NCBI RefSeq assembly: GCF_014648475.1
Contig: NZ_BMRE01000015.1
Location: 62,001 to 126,000 of the forward strand
Source of the DNA: Lentzea flava
GTDB lineage: Bacteria; Actinomycetota; Actinomycetes; Mycobacteriales; Pseudonocardiaceae
Direction of reading: 5' to 3'
Length of the DNA stretch: 64,000 nt
Of the stretch, positions 31,245-40,429 are shown piece after piece. Positions within the stretch are counted from its first letter, which is position 1; every line of letters starts with the position of its first letter. The translations under genes were made by a program, and so were the position numbers. Under the pieces are notes generated by a model that saw only the letters and a list, made by a program, of their open reading frames with translations, made no database searches and was not told where the DNA came from.

Positions 31245-32873
31245 GTGGACGCTGTCACCCAGGTTCCCGCCCCGGTCAACGAGCCGGTCCTGCAGTACGC
31301 CCCCGGTACTCCGGAGCGCGCGGAACTGCAGGCCAAGCTGGCGGAGCTGCAGAAGGAGCCGCTCGAGCTGACGCTGACCATCGGCGGCGAACAGCGCATG
31401 GGTGGCGGGCAGCGCTTCGACGTCGTGCAGCCGCACAACCACCGCTCGGTCCTCGGCACCGTGGCGGGCGCGACCCAGCAGGACACCCAGGACGCCCTGC
31501 GTGCCGCTCGTCAGGCCGCCCCGGCGTGGCGCGCGATGTCGTTCGACGACCGCGCGGCCATCCTGCTGCGCGCCGCCGACCTGCTCGCGGGCCCGTGGCG
31601 TTCGACGCTCAACGCCGCCACGATGCTCGGCCAGTCGAAGACCGCGATCCAGGCCGAGATCGACTCCGCGTGCGAGCTGATCGACTTCTGGCGCTTCAAC
31701 GTGCAGTTCGCCCGGAACCTGCTGGCCGAGCAGCCGATCTCCTCCCCCGGCGTGTGGAACCGCACGGATCACCGTCCGCTCGAGGGCTTCGTCTACGCGA
31801 TCACGCCGTTCAACTTCACCGCGATCGCCGGCAACCTGCCGACCGCGCCCGCGCTGATGGGCAACGTGGTGCTGTGGAAGCCGTCGCCGACCCAGTCGTT
31901 CGCGGCGCACCTCACCATGCGGCTGCTGGAAGAGGCGGGCCTGCCGCCCGGCGTGATCAACCTGCTGCCCGGTGACGGCCTGGCGGTGTCCGAGGTGGCG
32001 CTGAGCTCCCCCGACCTCGCGGGCATCCACTTCACCGGCTCCACCGCGACGTTCCAGAAGCTGTGGGCGCAGGTCGGCGCGAACATCGCGAACTACCGCT
32101 CGTACCCGCGGATCGTCGGCGAGACCGGCGGCAAGGACTTCGTGCTGGCGCACCCGTCGGCCGACCCGGACGTGCTGCGCGTCGCGCTGATCCGCGGTGC
32201 GTTCGAGTACCAGGGCCAGAAGTGCTCCGCCGCGTCGCGCGCCTACGTGCCGCGCTCGGTGTGGAACAAGATCAAGGACCAGTTCCTGGCCGAGGTCGAG
32301 GCGCTCACCTACGGCGACGTCACCGACTTCTCGAACTTCGGTGGCGCGGTGATCGACCGCCGCTCGTTCGACAAGCTGTCCGGCGTGCTGCAGGCCGCTC
32401 GCGCCGACTCGACGCTGAAGATTGCCGCCGGTGGCACCGCGGACGACTCGGACGGCTTCTTCGTCCGGCCGACCGTGCTGCTCGGCTCTGACCCGTCGAA
32501 CTCCGTGTTCACCACCGAGTTCTTCGGCCCGGTGCTCGCGGTCCACGTGTTCGACGACGCCGACTACCTGACCGTGCTCAAGCAGATGGAGAGCGCGGCG
32601 CCGTACGGCCTGACCGGCTCGATCATCGCCCGCGACCGCGCCGCCGTGGCGCACGCGATGGAGGAGCTGCGGTTCGCCGCCGGCAACTTCTACGTCAACG
32701 ACAAGCCGACCGGTGCCGTCGTGGGTCAGCAGCCGTTCGGTGGCGGCCGCGCGTCCGGCACGAACGACAAGGCGGGGTCGGTGCACAACCTGCTCCGCTG
32801 GGTCAGCCCGCGCTCCATCAAGGAGACCTTCGTGGCGCCCACCACCCACCTCCACCCGCACCAGGGGCTCTGA
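31245..32873 (+). CDS. pruA: L-glutamate gamma-semialdehyde (1-pyrroline-5-carboxylate) dehydrogenase
   Basis: This 542-residue enzyme oxidises glutamate semialdehyde to glutamate with NAD+. Seen: AITPFNFTAIAGN, GSTATF nucleotide loop, catalytic Glu in VGETGGKDFV, catalytic Cys in YQGQKCSAASR, and the C-terminal NDKPTGAVVGQQPFGG GRASGTNDKAG signature of P5CDH. GTG 31245 has AGAGGAG upstream; a longer frame to 31137 would overlap the regulator's promoter. Stop and the next start overlap (TGATG), coupling it to proline dehydrogenase. Confidence 0.96.
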   Translation: MDAVTQVPAPVNEPVLQYAPGTPERAELQAKLAELQKEPLELTLTIGGEQRMGGGQRFDVVQPHNHRSVLGTVAGATQQDTQDALRAARQAAPAWRAMSFDDRAAILLRAADLLAGPWRSTLNAATMLGQSKTAIQAEIDSACELIDFWRFNVQFARNLLAEQPISSPGVWNRTDHRPLEGFVYAITPFNFTAIAGNLPTAPALMGNVVLWKPSPTQSFAAHLTMRLLEEAGLPPGVINLLPGDGLAVSEVALSSPDLAGIHFTGSTATFQKLWAQVGANIANYRSYPRIVGETGGKDFVLAHPSADPDVLRVALIRGAFEYQGQKCSAASRAYVPRSVWNKIKDQFLAEVEALTYGDVTDFSNFGGAVIDRRSFDKLSGVLQAARADSTLKIAAGGTADDSDGFFVRPTVLLGSDPSNSVFTTEFFGPVLAVHVFDDADYLTVLKQMESAAPYGLTGSIIARDRAAVAHAMEELRFAAGNFYVNDKPTGAVVGQQPFGGGRASGTNDKAGSVHNLLRWVSPRSIKETFVAPTTHLHPHQGL

Positions 32874-33796
32874 TGTTGCGCAACAGCCTTCTCCTGGCGT
32901 CGCGTTCGAAGGGCGCCCGCAAGCTCGTCGAGTCGACGCCGCTGACCCGGCCCGTCGTCGAGCGGTTCGTCGCCGGTGACGACGTCTCCTCGGCGATCCG
33001 CGCGACCGCGGAGGTGCTCGCCGACGGACGGCTGGTCACGCTGGACCACCTCGGTGAGGACACCGTCGAGGAGTCGCAGGCCAACGACACGGTCGAGGCG
33101 TACCTGACGCTGCTGGCGCGGCTGGAGCAGCACGGCCTGACGCAGGGCGCCGAGGTGTCGGTGAAGCTGTCCGCCGTCGGCCAGTCGCTGCCGGTGGACG
33201 GCGAGAAGATCGCGCTGGAGAACGCGCGGCGGATCTGCTCGGCCGCGGCGGTCGTCGGCACGACCGTGACGCTGGACATGGAGGACCACACCACCACGGA
33301 CTCCACGCTGGGCATCCTGCGTGAGCTGCGGGTGGACTTCCCGTGGGTCGGCGCGGTGCTGCAGGCGTACCTGAAGCGCACCGAGCAGGACTGCCGCGAC
33401 CTCGCGCACTCCGGTTCGCGCGTGCGGCTGTGCAAGGGTGCGTACCAGGAACCTGCTTCCGTTGCCTACCAGGACAAGCACGACGTCGACCTGTCGTACG
33501 TGCGGTGCCTGAAGATCCTGATGGAGGGGCAGGGCTACCCGATGGTGGCCTCGCACGACCCGCGCCTGATCGCGATCGCCGCCGACCTGGCGTCCGCGCG
33601 GTCGAAGAACTCCTACGAGTTCCAGATGCTGTACGGCATCCGACCCGAGGAGCAGCGCCGCATCGCGGCCGAGGGCAACCGCATGCGCGTGTACGTGCCG
33701 TACGGCGACGAGTGGTACGGCTACTTCATGCGTCGCCTGGCGGAGCGGCCTGCCAACGTGGCGTTCTTCCTGCGGTCGCTGCTCACGAGGAGCTGA
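32873..33796 (+). CDS. Proline dehydrogenase
   Basis: This 307-residue monofunctional PRODH is an FAD-dependent barrel oxidising proline to pyrroline-5-carboxylate. The seen pattern is VSVKLSAVGQ, TLDMEDHTTTDSTL, VLQAYLKRTEQD, RLCKGAYQEP, SHDPRLIAIA, EFQMLYGIR and YVPYGDEWYGYFMRRLAERPAN, i.e. all conserved barrel segments. It follows pruA with a 1-bp overlap (TGATG), giving a complete proline-to-glutamate pathway under the divergent PucR regulator. The 3' end overlaps the convergent ATPase gene by 14 bp. Confidence 0.96.
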   Translation: MLRNSLLLASRSKGARKLVESTPLTRPVVERFVAGDDVSSAIRATAEVLADGRLVTLDHLGEDTVEESQANDTVEAYLTLLARLEQHGLTQGAEVSVKLSAVGQSLPVDGEKIALENARRICSAAAVVGTTVTLDMEDHTTTDSTLGILRELRVDFPWVGAVLQAYLKRTEQDCRDLAHSGSRVRLCKGAYQEPASVAYQDKHDVDLSYVRCLKILMEGQGYPMVASHDPRLIAIAADLASARSKNSYEFQMLYGIRPEEQRRIAAEGNRMRVYVPYGDEWYGYFMRRLAERPANVAFFLRSLLTRS

Positions 33797-36215
33797 GCGC
33801 CTCGACCGTTTCGAGGGCGAACTCCAGCTTCACCGGCTCACCCACCTCGCGCATGATCTTCACCGCGCGGTGGGTGAGCCGGAGTGCTTTCTGCAGCTCG
33901 TGCTTCGTCTCCGCGCAGAGGCGTGCGTAGATCGTGAGCGCGTCGGCGTACCCGGCCTCCCGGTCGAGGTCCTTGCCCGTCAGGTGCCACAGGACCACGG
34001 CCGTGTGCGCGGTGTTGCGGGCCTCCACCCGTCGTTCCGCGCCGCGGAGTTTGCACGCGTGCTGCTGCACGGCCCCGATGTAGGCGCCCGCACCGGACGG
34101 CGACTTGTCCTTCAACGCCCGCCAGATGTCGAGCATCAGCTCGGACGACTCCAGCGCGTGCCCGTGATACTCCATTTCGGACAGTGTGGAGGTCATGGGC
34201 TGCATGGCGACCGCGAGCTCGGCACCGAAGAAGTCGACGAGCTGGGACGGCAGCCGCCGCACGATGTCGAACACCTCGGCGGCGCTGGTCAGCGCCTTGT
34301 CCGCCTGGTCACCGATGAGCTGCTGCTCGGTCAGCACGGCCAGGGCTTTCGCGAGGTCGGCCTGGTGCCAGACGGTGTCCTCGGCGGCCAGTTCCCGGTA
34401 CACCTCCACGGCTTCCTGCGCCGCGAGGAGCGCGGTGTCGAAGTCGAAGGCGACCCTGACGACGTTGAGCAGCGCGGTGCCGAGACCCTTGCGGTCGCCG
34501 GTCTCCCGCCACAGCATCACGGCTTCCTGCGCGGTGAGCTTGGCGTCCGGGTCCTCGCACAGGTCGCGCAACGCCTGGCTGTGCCGCATCAGCGCGTCCG
34601 CCAGCTCCGGCTGGAACGTCTGCGGGTTCACCACGGCGAGCCTGCGGAAGACCTCGACGGCCTCCTTGAGGGTCTCGTTGGCCGCCTCCGCCCGGCGCAG
34701 TTCGACGAGCATGGTGCCCGCCGCGGCGAGGTTGCGGGCCAGTTCCGGTTCGTAGCGCGGGTCCTCCCTGGAGAGGATGCGCCAGTTCGCGATCGAGAGC
34801 TGCATGGAGTCCGCGGCGTTGGTGTTGTCGCCCTCGGCGTGGTAGCGGCGGGCGACCGTGGCGGCGACCCTGGCGAAGTCGACGCGGAACAGCGCCGGGT
34901 GCAGCTTCGCCAGTTCCTGGTACATCAGCGTGGCGCGGCTGATGGCGTCCATCGACGCCTCCGGCATGCCGAGCGCGTGGTAGCGGTAGCTGATCTGCTC
35001 CAGCGCGGACGCGAGCTGCGGGGTGGTCTCCGGGTCGTCGATCGCGATCTCGTGCCAGAGCCGGATCGCCTCCTCGGAGACCTGCAGAACCTCCTCGGTG
35101 CGGTGCACGGCGAGCAGGCGCATGCCGAGGTCTCCCAGCGAGTCCGCGAGCAGCGGCCGGTTCTCGCGGTCCTGCTCGACGAGCTCGCGGTAGCACCCGA
35201 CCTCCTGCTTCGAGGCCTCGACGGCCTCCTCGCGCAGGCCGCACACAGCACAGCGGGCGCTGAGCATCCCGTACATCTCGGCGCGTTCGAGGGTGTCCTG
35301 GGCCCGGTCGATGAGACGTCTCGTGAGCGTGGAGGGGATCGAGTCGGTGGCGAACCGCTCGTCGCGGAAGACCTGGCGGGCGATGTGCTCGACCGTCGCG
35401 AAGGAGCCGATCTCGGCCGCGATGCGGAGGCTGTCGCGGGCCATGTCGCGCACGATCTCCGGGGTGGCGGCGATGACCTCGTCGAGCCTGGGGCGCAGGT
35501 GCGGCCAGCGGTGCGCGGCGCGGGCGAGCAGGTCCGGGTCGGGGGTGTCCGGGGTGGCGACGGCCAGGTAGTCCTCGGCCAGGCGGCCCCTCTTCGGGCC
35601 GTCGTCGCGAGTGAGGAGCTGGCGGACCAGCTGGGTGCGGTTCACGTCGCACGGGTCGCCGTGGACCGCGGTCAGGGCGGCCAGGTGCAGGTCGAGGACC
35701 GTCTCCTTGGCGATGTTGGGCGGCGGTTCGTCCGGTGCCGTGACGTTGAGCTGCTTGGCGAAGTGCTGGCAGGCCAGCGTGAACGACTCGGTGCGGTCGT
35801 CGAGGGTCGGGCTGAGCTCGGAGTCGGTGACCTCGTGGTCGAAGTCCGCGATGCGCTGGCGGGCGGAGGACCACCACCAGCCCGTGGTTCTCGCCGCCAG
35901 CAGCACCCGCGTGCGCGCCGGTCCGTGCCGGAGCGTGTCCTGGAGCCGTTCGAAGATGTCGGTCCAGGCGAGGCGGTCGGCGTCGTCGATCAGCAGCAGC
36001 CTGCCGTGCTCCTCGTCGTCCCAGTGCTCGTCCCGGAAGTGCTGGAGGAGCCTGGTCTTGCCCGCGCCGGCCGGTGCGTGCAGCAGCAGAGACGCCAGGG
36101 GCGCCGGGCTGTCGCGCCACTGCGCCAGTGCCCGCAGTTCGGATTCTCTGCCGTGAAAGGGGACCACCTGATGGGTGGGGTCCAGCAGTGCGGCGACGCT
36201 GAGTGCTCGGTCCAC
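33783..36215 (-). CDS. STAND-like P-loop ATPase with TPR-type repeats
   Basis: This 810-residue protein has an ATPase module at the N terminus with Walker A APAGAGKT (47-54), a Walker B-like RLLLIDDAD (about 71-80) and a sensor TRVLLAART. The remainder (about 290-800) is built of helical repeats (YRELVEQDRENRPLLADSLGDLGMRLLAV and similar), as in tetratricopeptide-containing signalling NTPases. No enzymatic effector domain is visible at either end. GTG start at 36215. It could be a signalling or sensor protein. Neighbour of the DNA polymerase gene, transcribed divergently. Confidence 0.8.
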   Translation of the reverse strand: MDRALSVAALLDPTHQVVPFHGRESELRALAQWRDSPAPLASLLLHAPAGAGKTRLLQHFRDEHWDDEEHGRLLLIDDADRLAWTDIFERLQDTLRHGPARTRVLLAARTTGWWWSSARQRIADFDHEVTDSELSPTLDDRTESFTLACQHFAKQLNVTAPDEPPPNIAKETVLDLHLAALTAVHGDPCDVNRTQLVRQLLTRDDGPKRGRLAEDYLAVATPDTPDPDLLARAAHRWPHLRPRLDEVIAATPEIVRDMARDSLRIAAEIGSFATVEHIARQVFRDERFATDSIPSTLTRRLIDRAQDTLERAEMYGMLSARCAVCGLREEAVEASKQEVGCYRELVEQDRENRPLLADSLGDLGMRLLAVHRTEEVLQVSEEAIRLWHEIAIDDPETTPQLASALEQISYRYHALGMPEASMDAISRATLMYQELAKLHPALFRVDFARVAATVARRYHAEGDNTNAADSMQLSIANWRILSREDPRYEPELARNLAAAGTMLVELRRAEAANETLKEAVEVFRRLAVVNPQTFQPELADALMRHSQALRDLCEDPDAKLTAQEAVMLWRETGDRKGLGTALLNVVRVAFDFDTALLAAQEAVEVYRELAAEDTVWHQADLAKALAVLTEQQLIGDQADKALTSAAEVFDIVRRLPSQLVDFFGAELAVAMQPMTSTLSEMEYHGHALESSELMLDIWRALKDKSPSGAGAYIGAVQQHACKLRGAERRVEARNTAHTAVVLWHLTGKDLDREAGYADALTIYARLCAETKHELQKALRLTHRAVKIMREVGEPVKLEFALETVEALSSS

Positions 36216-36420
36216 AGCCTCATAGTCGGCCGATGGTCAGGCCAGGGGTAGGAAGACCACACCATCGGGGAGTTTTCCCGTTTTTCCTTCACTCCTTTGC
36301 TGACTGGCTTGGAGATCCTCCAACGGTTAGGACGGCCGCGCGAGGTGGTGGCGGCGAACTCGTGGAAGAACCGCTCGACGTCCGGGTGGCTATTTCCCGG
36401 CCATTTTCCCGGCTACCCGG

Positions 36421-36438
36421 TTTCAGTCCGGACTGAAA
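36421..36438. promoter_or_regulatory. Perfect 18-bp palindrome upstream of the DNA polymerase gene
   Basis: TTTCAGTCCGGACTGAAA reads identically on both strands and ends 29 bp before the polymerase GTG. It is not the actinobacterial LexA box (GAAC-N4-GTTC type). It lies in the 252-bp divergent region between the STAND-like ATPase and polymerase genes and could control either. Confidence 0.55.
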
Positions 36439-36467
36439 CTGTCAGACCTCCGCTGCACAATCAGGGG

Positions 36468-38111
36468 GTGCTGGTCGCCCTCGTCCCGGAAGCGGACGGT
36501 GCGGGCCGGTGGCAGAAGCTGCACGACGACGGGACGCCCGCTGGTCCCGCGATGGCGGCCTCGTCACTCGCCTCCGCCGTCGCGTCGCTGGAGCGCGCCC
36601 ACCGGCCGCGGTGGGTGTGGGCGGACACCACCGAGGTCTACCCGGCGCTGCTGCGCGCCGGGGTGCGCGTCGACCGGTGCTGGGACCTGCACCTGACGGA
36701 GGCGTTGCTGCTCGGTGCCGAGGGCAGGCACCGCGAACCCCGCGAGCTCGCGGCGGCGGTGGCGCGCGAGCTGGGGCTGCCCCCGCCCGCGGATCTGGGG
36801 CCGCGCAAGAAGGACGTCGAGCTGACGCTGTTCGAGCCGGAGCCGGTGGTGTTGCCGGGCGGCACCGACCCGTTGACGGCGTTGTCGCTGGTTTTCCGCG
36901 CACAGCAACGGAATCCGGCGCTGGGTCTGCTGATCGCGGCGGAGTCGGCGTCGGCGTTGGTGGCGGCGGAGATGACGCACCACGGGCTGCCGTGGCGGGC
37001 GGACGTGCACAACGCGATCCTCGAGGAGATGCTGGGGCCGCGGACGGCGCCGGGGGTGCGGCCGAAGGTGTTGCAGGCGCTGGCCGATCAGATCCGGGAG
37101 GCGTTCGGCGGCAAGGAGGTCAACCCGGACGCGCCGGCGAGCATCGTGCGGGCGTTCGCGCGCGAGGGCATCGACGTGCCCTCGGCGCGGCGGTGGGTGC
37201 TGAAGAAGATCGATCATCCGGCCGTGGAACCGTTGCTGGAGTACAAAGAGCGCGCACGGCTGTGGGTCGCGCACGGCTGGACGTGGCTCGACGCGTGGGT
37301 GAAGGATGGGCGGTTCCGGCCGGACTACGTCGTCGGTGGCGTGGTGTCCGGGCGGTGGGCGTCGCGGGGTGGTGCGGCGCTGCAGATTCCGCGGTTGATG
37401 CGGAAAGCCGTTGTCGCGGACGAGGGCTGGTGCCTCGTGGCGGCGGACGCGTCGCAGCTCGAACCGCGGATTCTCGCTGCGCTGTCAGGGGATCAGCGGT
37501 TGATCGAGGTGTGCGGGGACGACGATCTGTACTCCGCACTGGCCGCCGACTCGTTCAAGGGCGAACGGCCGCGCGCGAAGATCGCGATGTTGTCGGCCAT
37601 GTACGGCGGGACGTCCGGCGAGGCGGGACCGCTGCTCGCCGTGCTGCGCAAGAGGTTCCCGCAAGCCGTGGGGTACGTGGAAGCCGCGGCGCAGGCCGGT
37701 GAACAGGGACGGATGGTGCGCACGCGGCTGGGCCGTACGTCGCCGGCGCCCTCGGAGGCGTGGCGAGAGCTGACCGGCGGCGCGGACGACTCGGGTGAGG
37801 TGTCGAGCTCGTCGCGGCAGGCGGCGCGGAACTGGGGGCGGTTCACGCGCAACTTCGTCGTGCAGGGCAGTGCGGCGGACTGGACGGCGGCGCTGCTCGC
37901 CGTGTTGCGCAACAGGTTGCCCCTCAACGCTCATCTGGTGTTCTTCCAGCACGACGAGGTGCTCGTGCACTGCCCGCGGGAGGACGCCGACGCGGTGATC
38001 GAGGCGATCGCCGACGCCGGCCGTGAGGCGACGCGGTTGCTGTTCGGTGACACGGCGGTGCGGTTCCCGATGAACGCCGTACCGGTCGAGTGCTACGCCG
38101 ACGCCAAATAA
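36468..38111 (+). CDS. Family A DNA polymerase (bifunctional 3'-5' exonuclease/polymerase type)
   Basis: This 547-residue protein has a short N-terminal exonuclease-like domain with no obvious DEDD residues. Its C-terminal Pol I polymerase domain has motif A ADASQLEPRILAALS, motif B RPRAKIAMLSAMYG and motif C FFQHDEVLVH, with catalytic carboxylates present. It is much shorter than PolA (about 900) and belongs to the accessory actinobacterial group annotated as bifunctional 3'-5' exonuclease/DNA polymerase. GTG 36468 with CAGGGG upstream; longer starts would run through the palindrome. Possibly a repair enzyme. Confidence 0.9.
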   Translation: MLVALVPEADGAGRWQKLHDDGTPAGPAMAASSLASAVASLERAHRPRWVWADTTEVYPALLRAGVRVDRCWDLHLTEALLLGAEGRHREPRELAAAVARELGLPPPADLGPRKKDVELTLFEPEPVVLPGGTDPLTALSLVFRAQQRNPALGLLIAAESASALVAAEMTHHGLPWRADVHNAILEEMLGPRTAPGVRPKVLQALADQIREAFGGKEVNPDAPASIVRAFAREGIDVPSARRWVLKKIDHPAVEPLLEYKERARLWVAHGWTWLDAWVKDGRFRPDYVVGGVVSGRWASRGGAALQIPRLMRKAVVADEGWCLVAADASQLEPRILAALSGDQRLIEVCGDDDLYSALAADSFKGERPRAKIAMLSAMYGGTSGEAGPLLAVLRKRFPQAVGYVEAAAQAGEQGRMVRTRLGRTSPAPSEAWRELTGGADDSGEVSSSSRQAARNWGRFTRNFVVQGSAADWTAALLAVLRNRLPLNAHLVFFQHDEVLVHCPREDADAVIEAIADAGREATRLLFGDTAVRFPMNAVPVECYADAK

Positions 38112-38184
38112 GTCCAAACGAGACGCGGCGCCACCTGCCGCGTTCCGGTTCGTTGCTCCGAATGGCCGCTTGCCTCCGGTGGCG

Positions 38185-38198
38185 TGAGAGCGCTCTCA
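38185..38198. promoter_or_regulatory. LacI-type operator upstream of the GH16 gene
   Basis: TGAGAGCGCTCTCA, a perfect 14-bp palindrome, has the same GAGCGCTC core as CebR-type operators (TGGGAGCGCTCCCA). It lies 39 bp upstream of the start. Sugar-responsive repression of the glucanase is likely; the repressor is not in the window. Confidence 0.7.
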
Positions 38199-38236
38199 TA
38201 AATGGACTGCACCCGTGACAAGGAGGTCACTCGCGC

Positions 38237-39613
38237 ATGAAGCCACGCCGCCGCATCCTCGCGGCCACGACAGCTCTTCTTGCCGCGGTACCCCTGGCGA
38301 TCGCCGCCATGTCCGCCAACGCTTCGATCCCACCCCCTGCAGCGGGATGGACGCAGGTGTGGGGTGACGACTTCAACGGCCCGAACGGATCGCTGCCGTC
38401 GAGCTCCAACTGGATCTTCGACCTGGGTCACAGCTACCCGGGAGGCCCCGCGAACTGGGGCACAGGAGAGATCCAGAACTACACGAACAGCACGCAGAAC
38501 ATCAAGCTCGACGGCGCGGGCAACCTGCGCATCACCGCGCTGAAGGACGGCGCGGGCAACTGGACGTCGTCGCGCATCGAGACCCAGCGCGCGAACTTCA
38601 AGCCCCCGGCGGGCGGCAAGCTCGCGATCGAGGGCCGCATCCAGATGCCGAACGTCACCGGCCAGGCCGCGCTGGGCTACTGGCCCGCGTTCTGGGCGCT
38701 CGGTTCGCCGTTCCGCGGCAACTACTGGAACTGGCCGGGCATCGGCGAGTTCGACATCATGGAGAACGTCAACGGCATCAACTCCGTGTGGGGCGTGCTG
38801 CACTGCGACGTCGCGCCCGGCGGTGCCTGCGGCGAGTTCACCGGCATCGGCAACTCCCGGACGTGCCCCGGCGCGTCCTGCCAGTCCGCGTTCCACACCT
38901 ACCGCTTCGAGTGGGACGACGCCGCGAAGACGTTCACGTGGTTCGTCGACGGCCAGAGCTACCACCAGGTGACCCGCGACCGCGTGGGCGCGGGCGTGTG
39001 GGACCAGATGACGTCGCACGCGGGCTACTTCATCCTGCTGAACCTCGCGATGGGCGGCGCGTTCCCGAACGCCCTGAACAACAACCAGCCGACCCCTGTC
39101 GCGGCCACCCAGTCCGGACACTCGCTGGTCATGGACTACGTGGCCGTCTACACGGCTGGCGGCGGCACCACCACTCCCCCGACGACCACCACGACGAACC
39201 CCGGCGGCGGGGGTTCCGCGTACAGCGAGCTGCAGGCGGAGAGCGCCTCTGAGCGTTCCGGCGGTTCCGTGGCACCGGCCGAGGGCGGCTCCGGCGTGCA
39301 CCAGATCGCGAACGGCGGCTACCTGAAGTTCTCCGGCGTGAACTTCGGCTCCGGTCCGGCCAGGCAGTTCTACGCCCGCGTGGCGTCGGGTGCGTCCGGC
39401 GGCGTGAGCGGGCTGGTCGAGGTGCGGCTCGGTTCGCGGACGGCGGCTCCGGCCGGGTCGTTCGCGGTCGGCAACACCGGCGGGTGGGACGCGTGGAGAA
39501 CCATTCCCGCGAACATCTCGAACATCAGCGGGACGCACGACGTGTACATCACGTTCACCTCGGGGCAGCCTGCGCCGTACGTGAGCGTGAACTGGGTGAA
39601 GTTCGGAACCTGA
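38237..39613 (+). CDS. Secreted beta-glucanase (GH16) with C-terminal carbohydrate-binding module
   Basis: This 458-residue protein has a signal peptide (about 1-30), a GH16 laminarinase-like domain (about 37-310) with catalytic EFDIMEN (E-x-D-x-x-E) and GYWPAFWALG, a Thr/Pro/Gly linker (about 312-330; TTTPPTTTTTNPGGGG), and a CBM6-like beta-sandwich (about 332-458; YSELQAESASERSG...HDVYITF...VSVNWVKF). It would cleave beta-1,3-glucans of fungal or plant walls. LacI-type operator upstream; AAGGAGG lies just before ATG 38237. Confidence 0.95.
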   Translation: MKPRRRILAATTALLAAVPLAIAAMSANASIPPPAAGWTQVWGDDFNGPNGSLPSSSNWIFDLGHSYPGGPANWGTGEIQNYTNSTQNIKLDGAGNLRITALKDGAGNWTSSRIETQRANFKPPAGGKLAIEGRIQMPNVTGQAALGYWPAFWALGSPFRGNYWNWPGIGEFDIMENVNGINSVWGVLHCDVAPGGACGEFTGIGNSRTCPGASCQSAFHTYRFEWDDAAKTFTWFVDGQSYHQVTRDRVGAGVWDQMTSHAGYFILLNLAMGGAFPNALNNNQPTPVAATQSGHSLVMDYVAVYTAGGGTTTPPTTTTTNPGGGGSAYSELQAESASERSGGSVAPAEGGSGVHQIANGGYLKFSGVNFGSGPARQFYARVASGASGGVSGLVEVRLGSRTAAPAGSFAVGNTGGWDAWRTIPANISNISGTHDVYITFTSGQPAPYVSVNWVKFGT

Positions 39614-39666
39614 CCCTGCGCGAGTGGCCTGGTCCTGCTGTGAGCTAGAATCTCGTCCGTTGGCTC

Positions 39667-39738
<72 letters not shown>

Positions 39739-39740
39739 TC

Positions 39741-39777
39741 TGGCGCCGCATCCTTCGGGATGCGGCGCCATTTGCTT
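39741..39777 (+). terminator. Intrinsic terminator after tRNA-Val
   Basis: Perfect 13-bp arms, TGGCGCCGCATCC and GGATGCGGCGCCA, with a stable TTCG tetraloop, are followed by TTTGCTTT, a partial U-tract. It starts 3 bp after the tRNA. Confidence 0.9.
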
Positions 39778-39787
39778 TGATGGGTCT

Positions 39788-40429
39788 GTGTACGCCGAAC
39801 GCCCCGCTCCCGCGGGCCTGGCCTGCCTGTGGACGCGCACAGTTTCCTCGGAGACCGTGCAGCGCGTGGTGCCGGACGGCTGCACGGATCTGATGTGGAC
39901 ACCTGCCACCGGTTCGCTGTTCGTGGCCGGTCCGGACACGCAGGCTCAGCTCGCCACGGTGGCACCAGGAACGTTGTACGGGGTGCGGTTGCCACCGGGA
40001 GCGTTTCCCTCGGTGTTCGGGGTGCCCGCGCATGCCGTGCGCGATCTGCGGGTGCCGCTGTCGGAACTCGTTCCGTCAGCGCGGCTCGAGTCGTTCTCGG
40101 ACATGGTGGCGTTCTGCGCTTCCCGCGTGGTGGTCGATCCGGCGCTGGCCGCGACCGCCTCGCTGCTGCGCACCGGTGACGTTGCTTCCGCAGCCTGGGA
40201 GATCGGGCTGAGCTCGCGTCAGCTGCGGCGCCGGTGCCTGGACGCGTTCGGGTATCCGCCCAAGGTGTTGCAGCGGGTGCTGCGGTTCGACGCCGCGATG
40301 CGCCTGGCGTGGGGCGGCATGCCGTTCGCCTCGGTGGCGTTCGAGGCCGGCTACGCGGACCAGGCGCATCTGGCGCGTGAGGTGCGGTCGTTGGCGGGTG
40401 TGCCGCTGGGTCAGCTGATCCGGCCGTAG
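39788..40429 (+). CDS. AraC-family transcriptional regulator
   Basis: This 213-residue protein has an N-terminal DUF6597-like sensor (about 1-105; VVPDGCTDLMWT, GVRLPPGAFPSVFGVPAHAV) and a C-terminal AraC HTH (about 120-210; ASAAWEIGLSSRQLRRRCLDAFGYPPKVLQRVLRF and MPFASVAFEAGYADQAHLAREV). GTG start at 39788. No adjacent target in the same direction. It overlaps the convergent gene by 19 bp. Confidence 0.9.
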   Translation: MYAERPAPAGLACLWTRTVSSETVQRVVPDGCTDLMWTPATGSLFVAGPDTQAQLATVAPGTLYGVRLPPGAFPSVFGVPAHAVRDLRVPLSELVPSARLESFSDMVAFCASRVVVDPALAATASLLRTGDVASAAWEIGLSSRQLRRRCLDAFGYPPKVLQRVLRFDAAMRLAWGGMPFASVAFEAGYADQAHLAREVRSLAGVPLGQLIRP

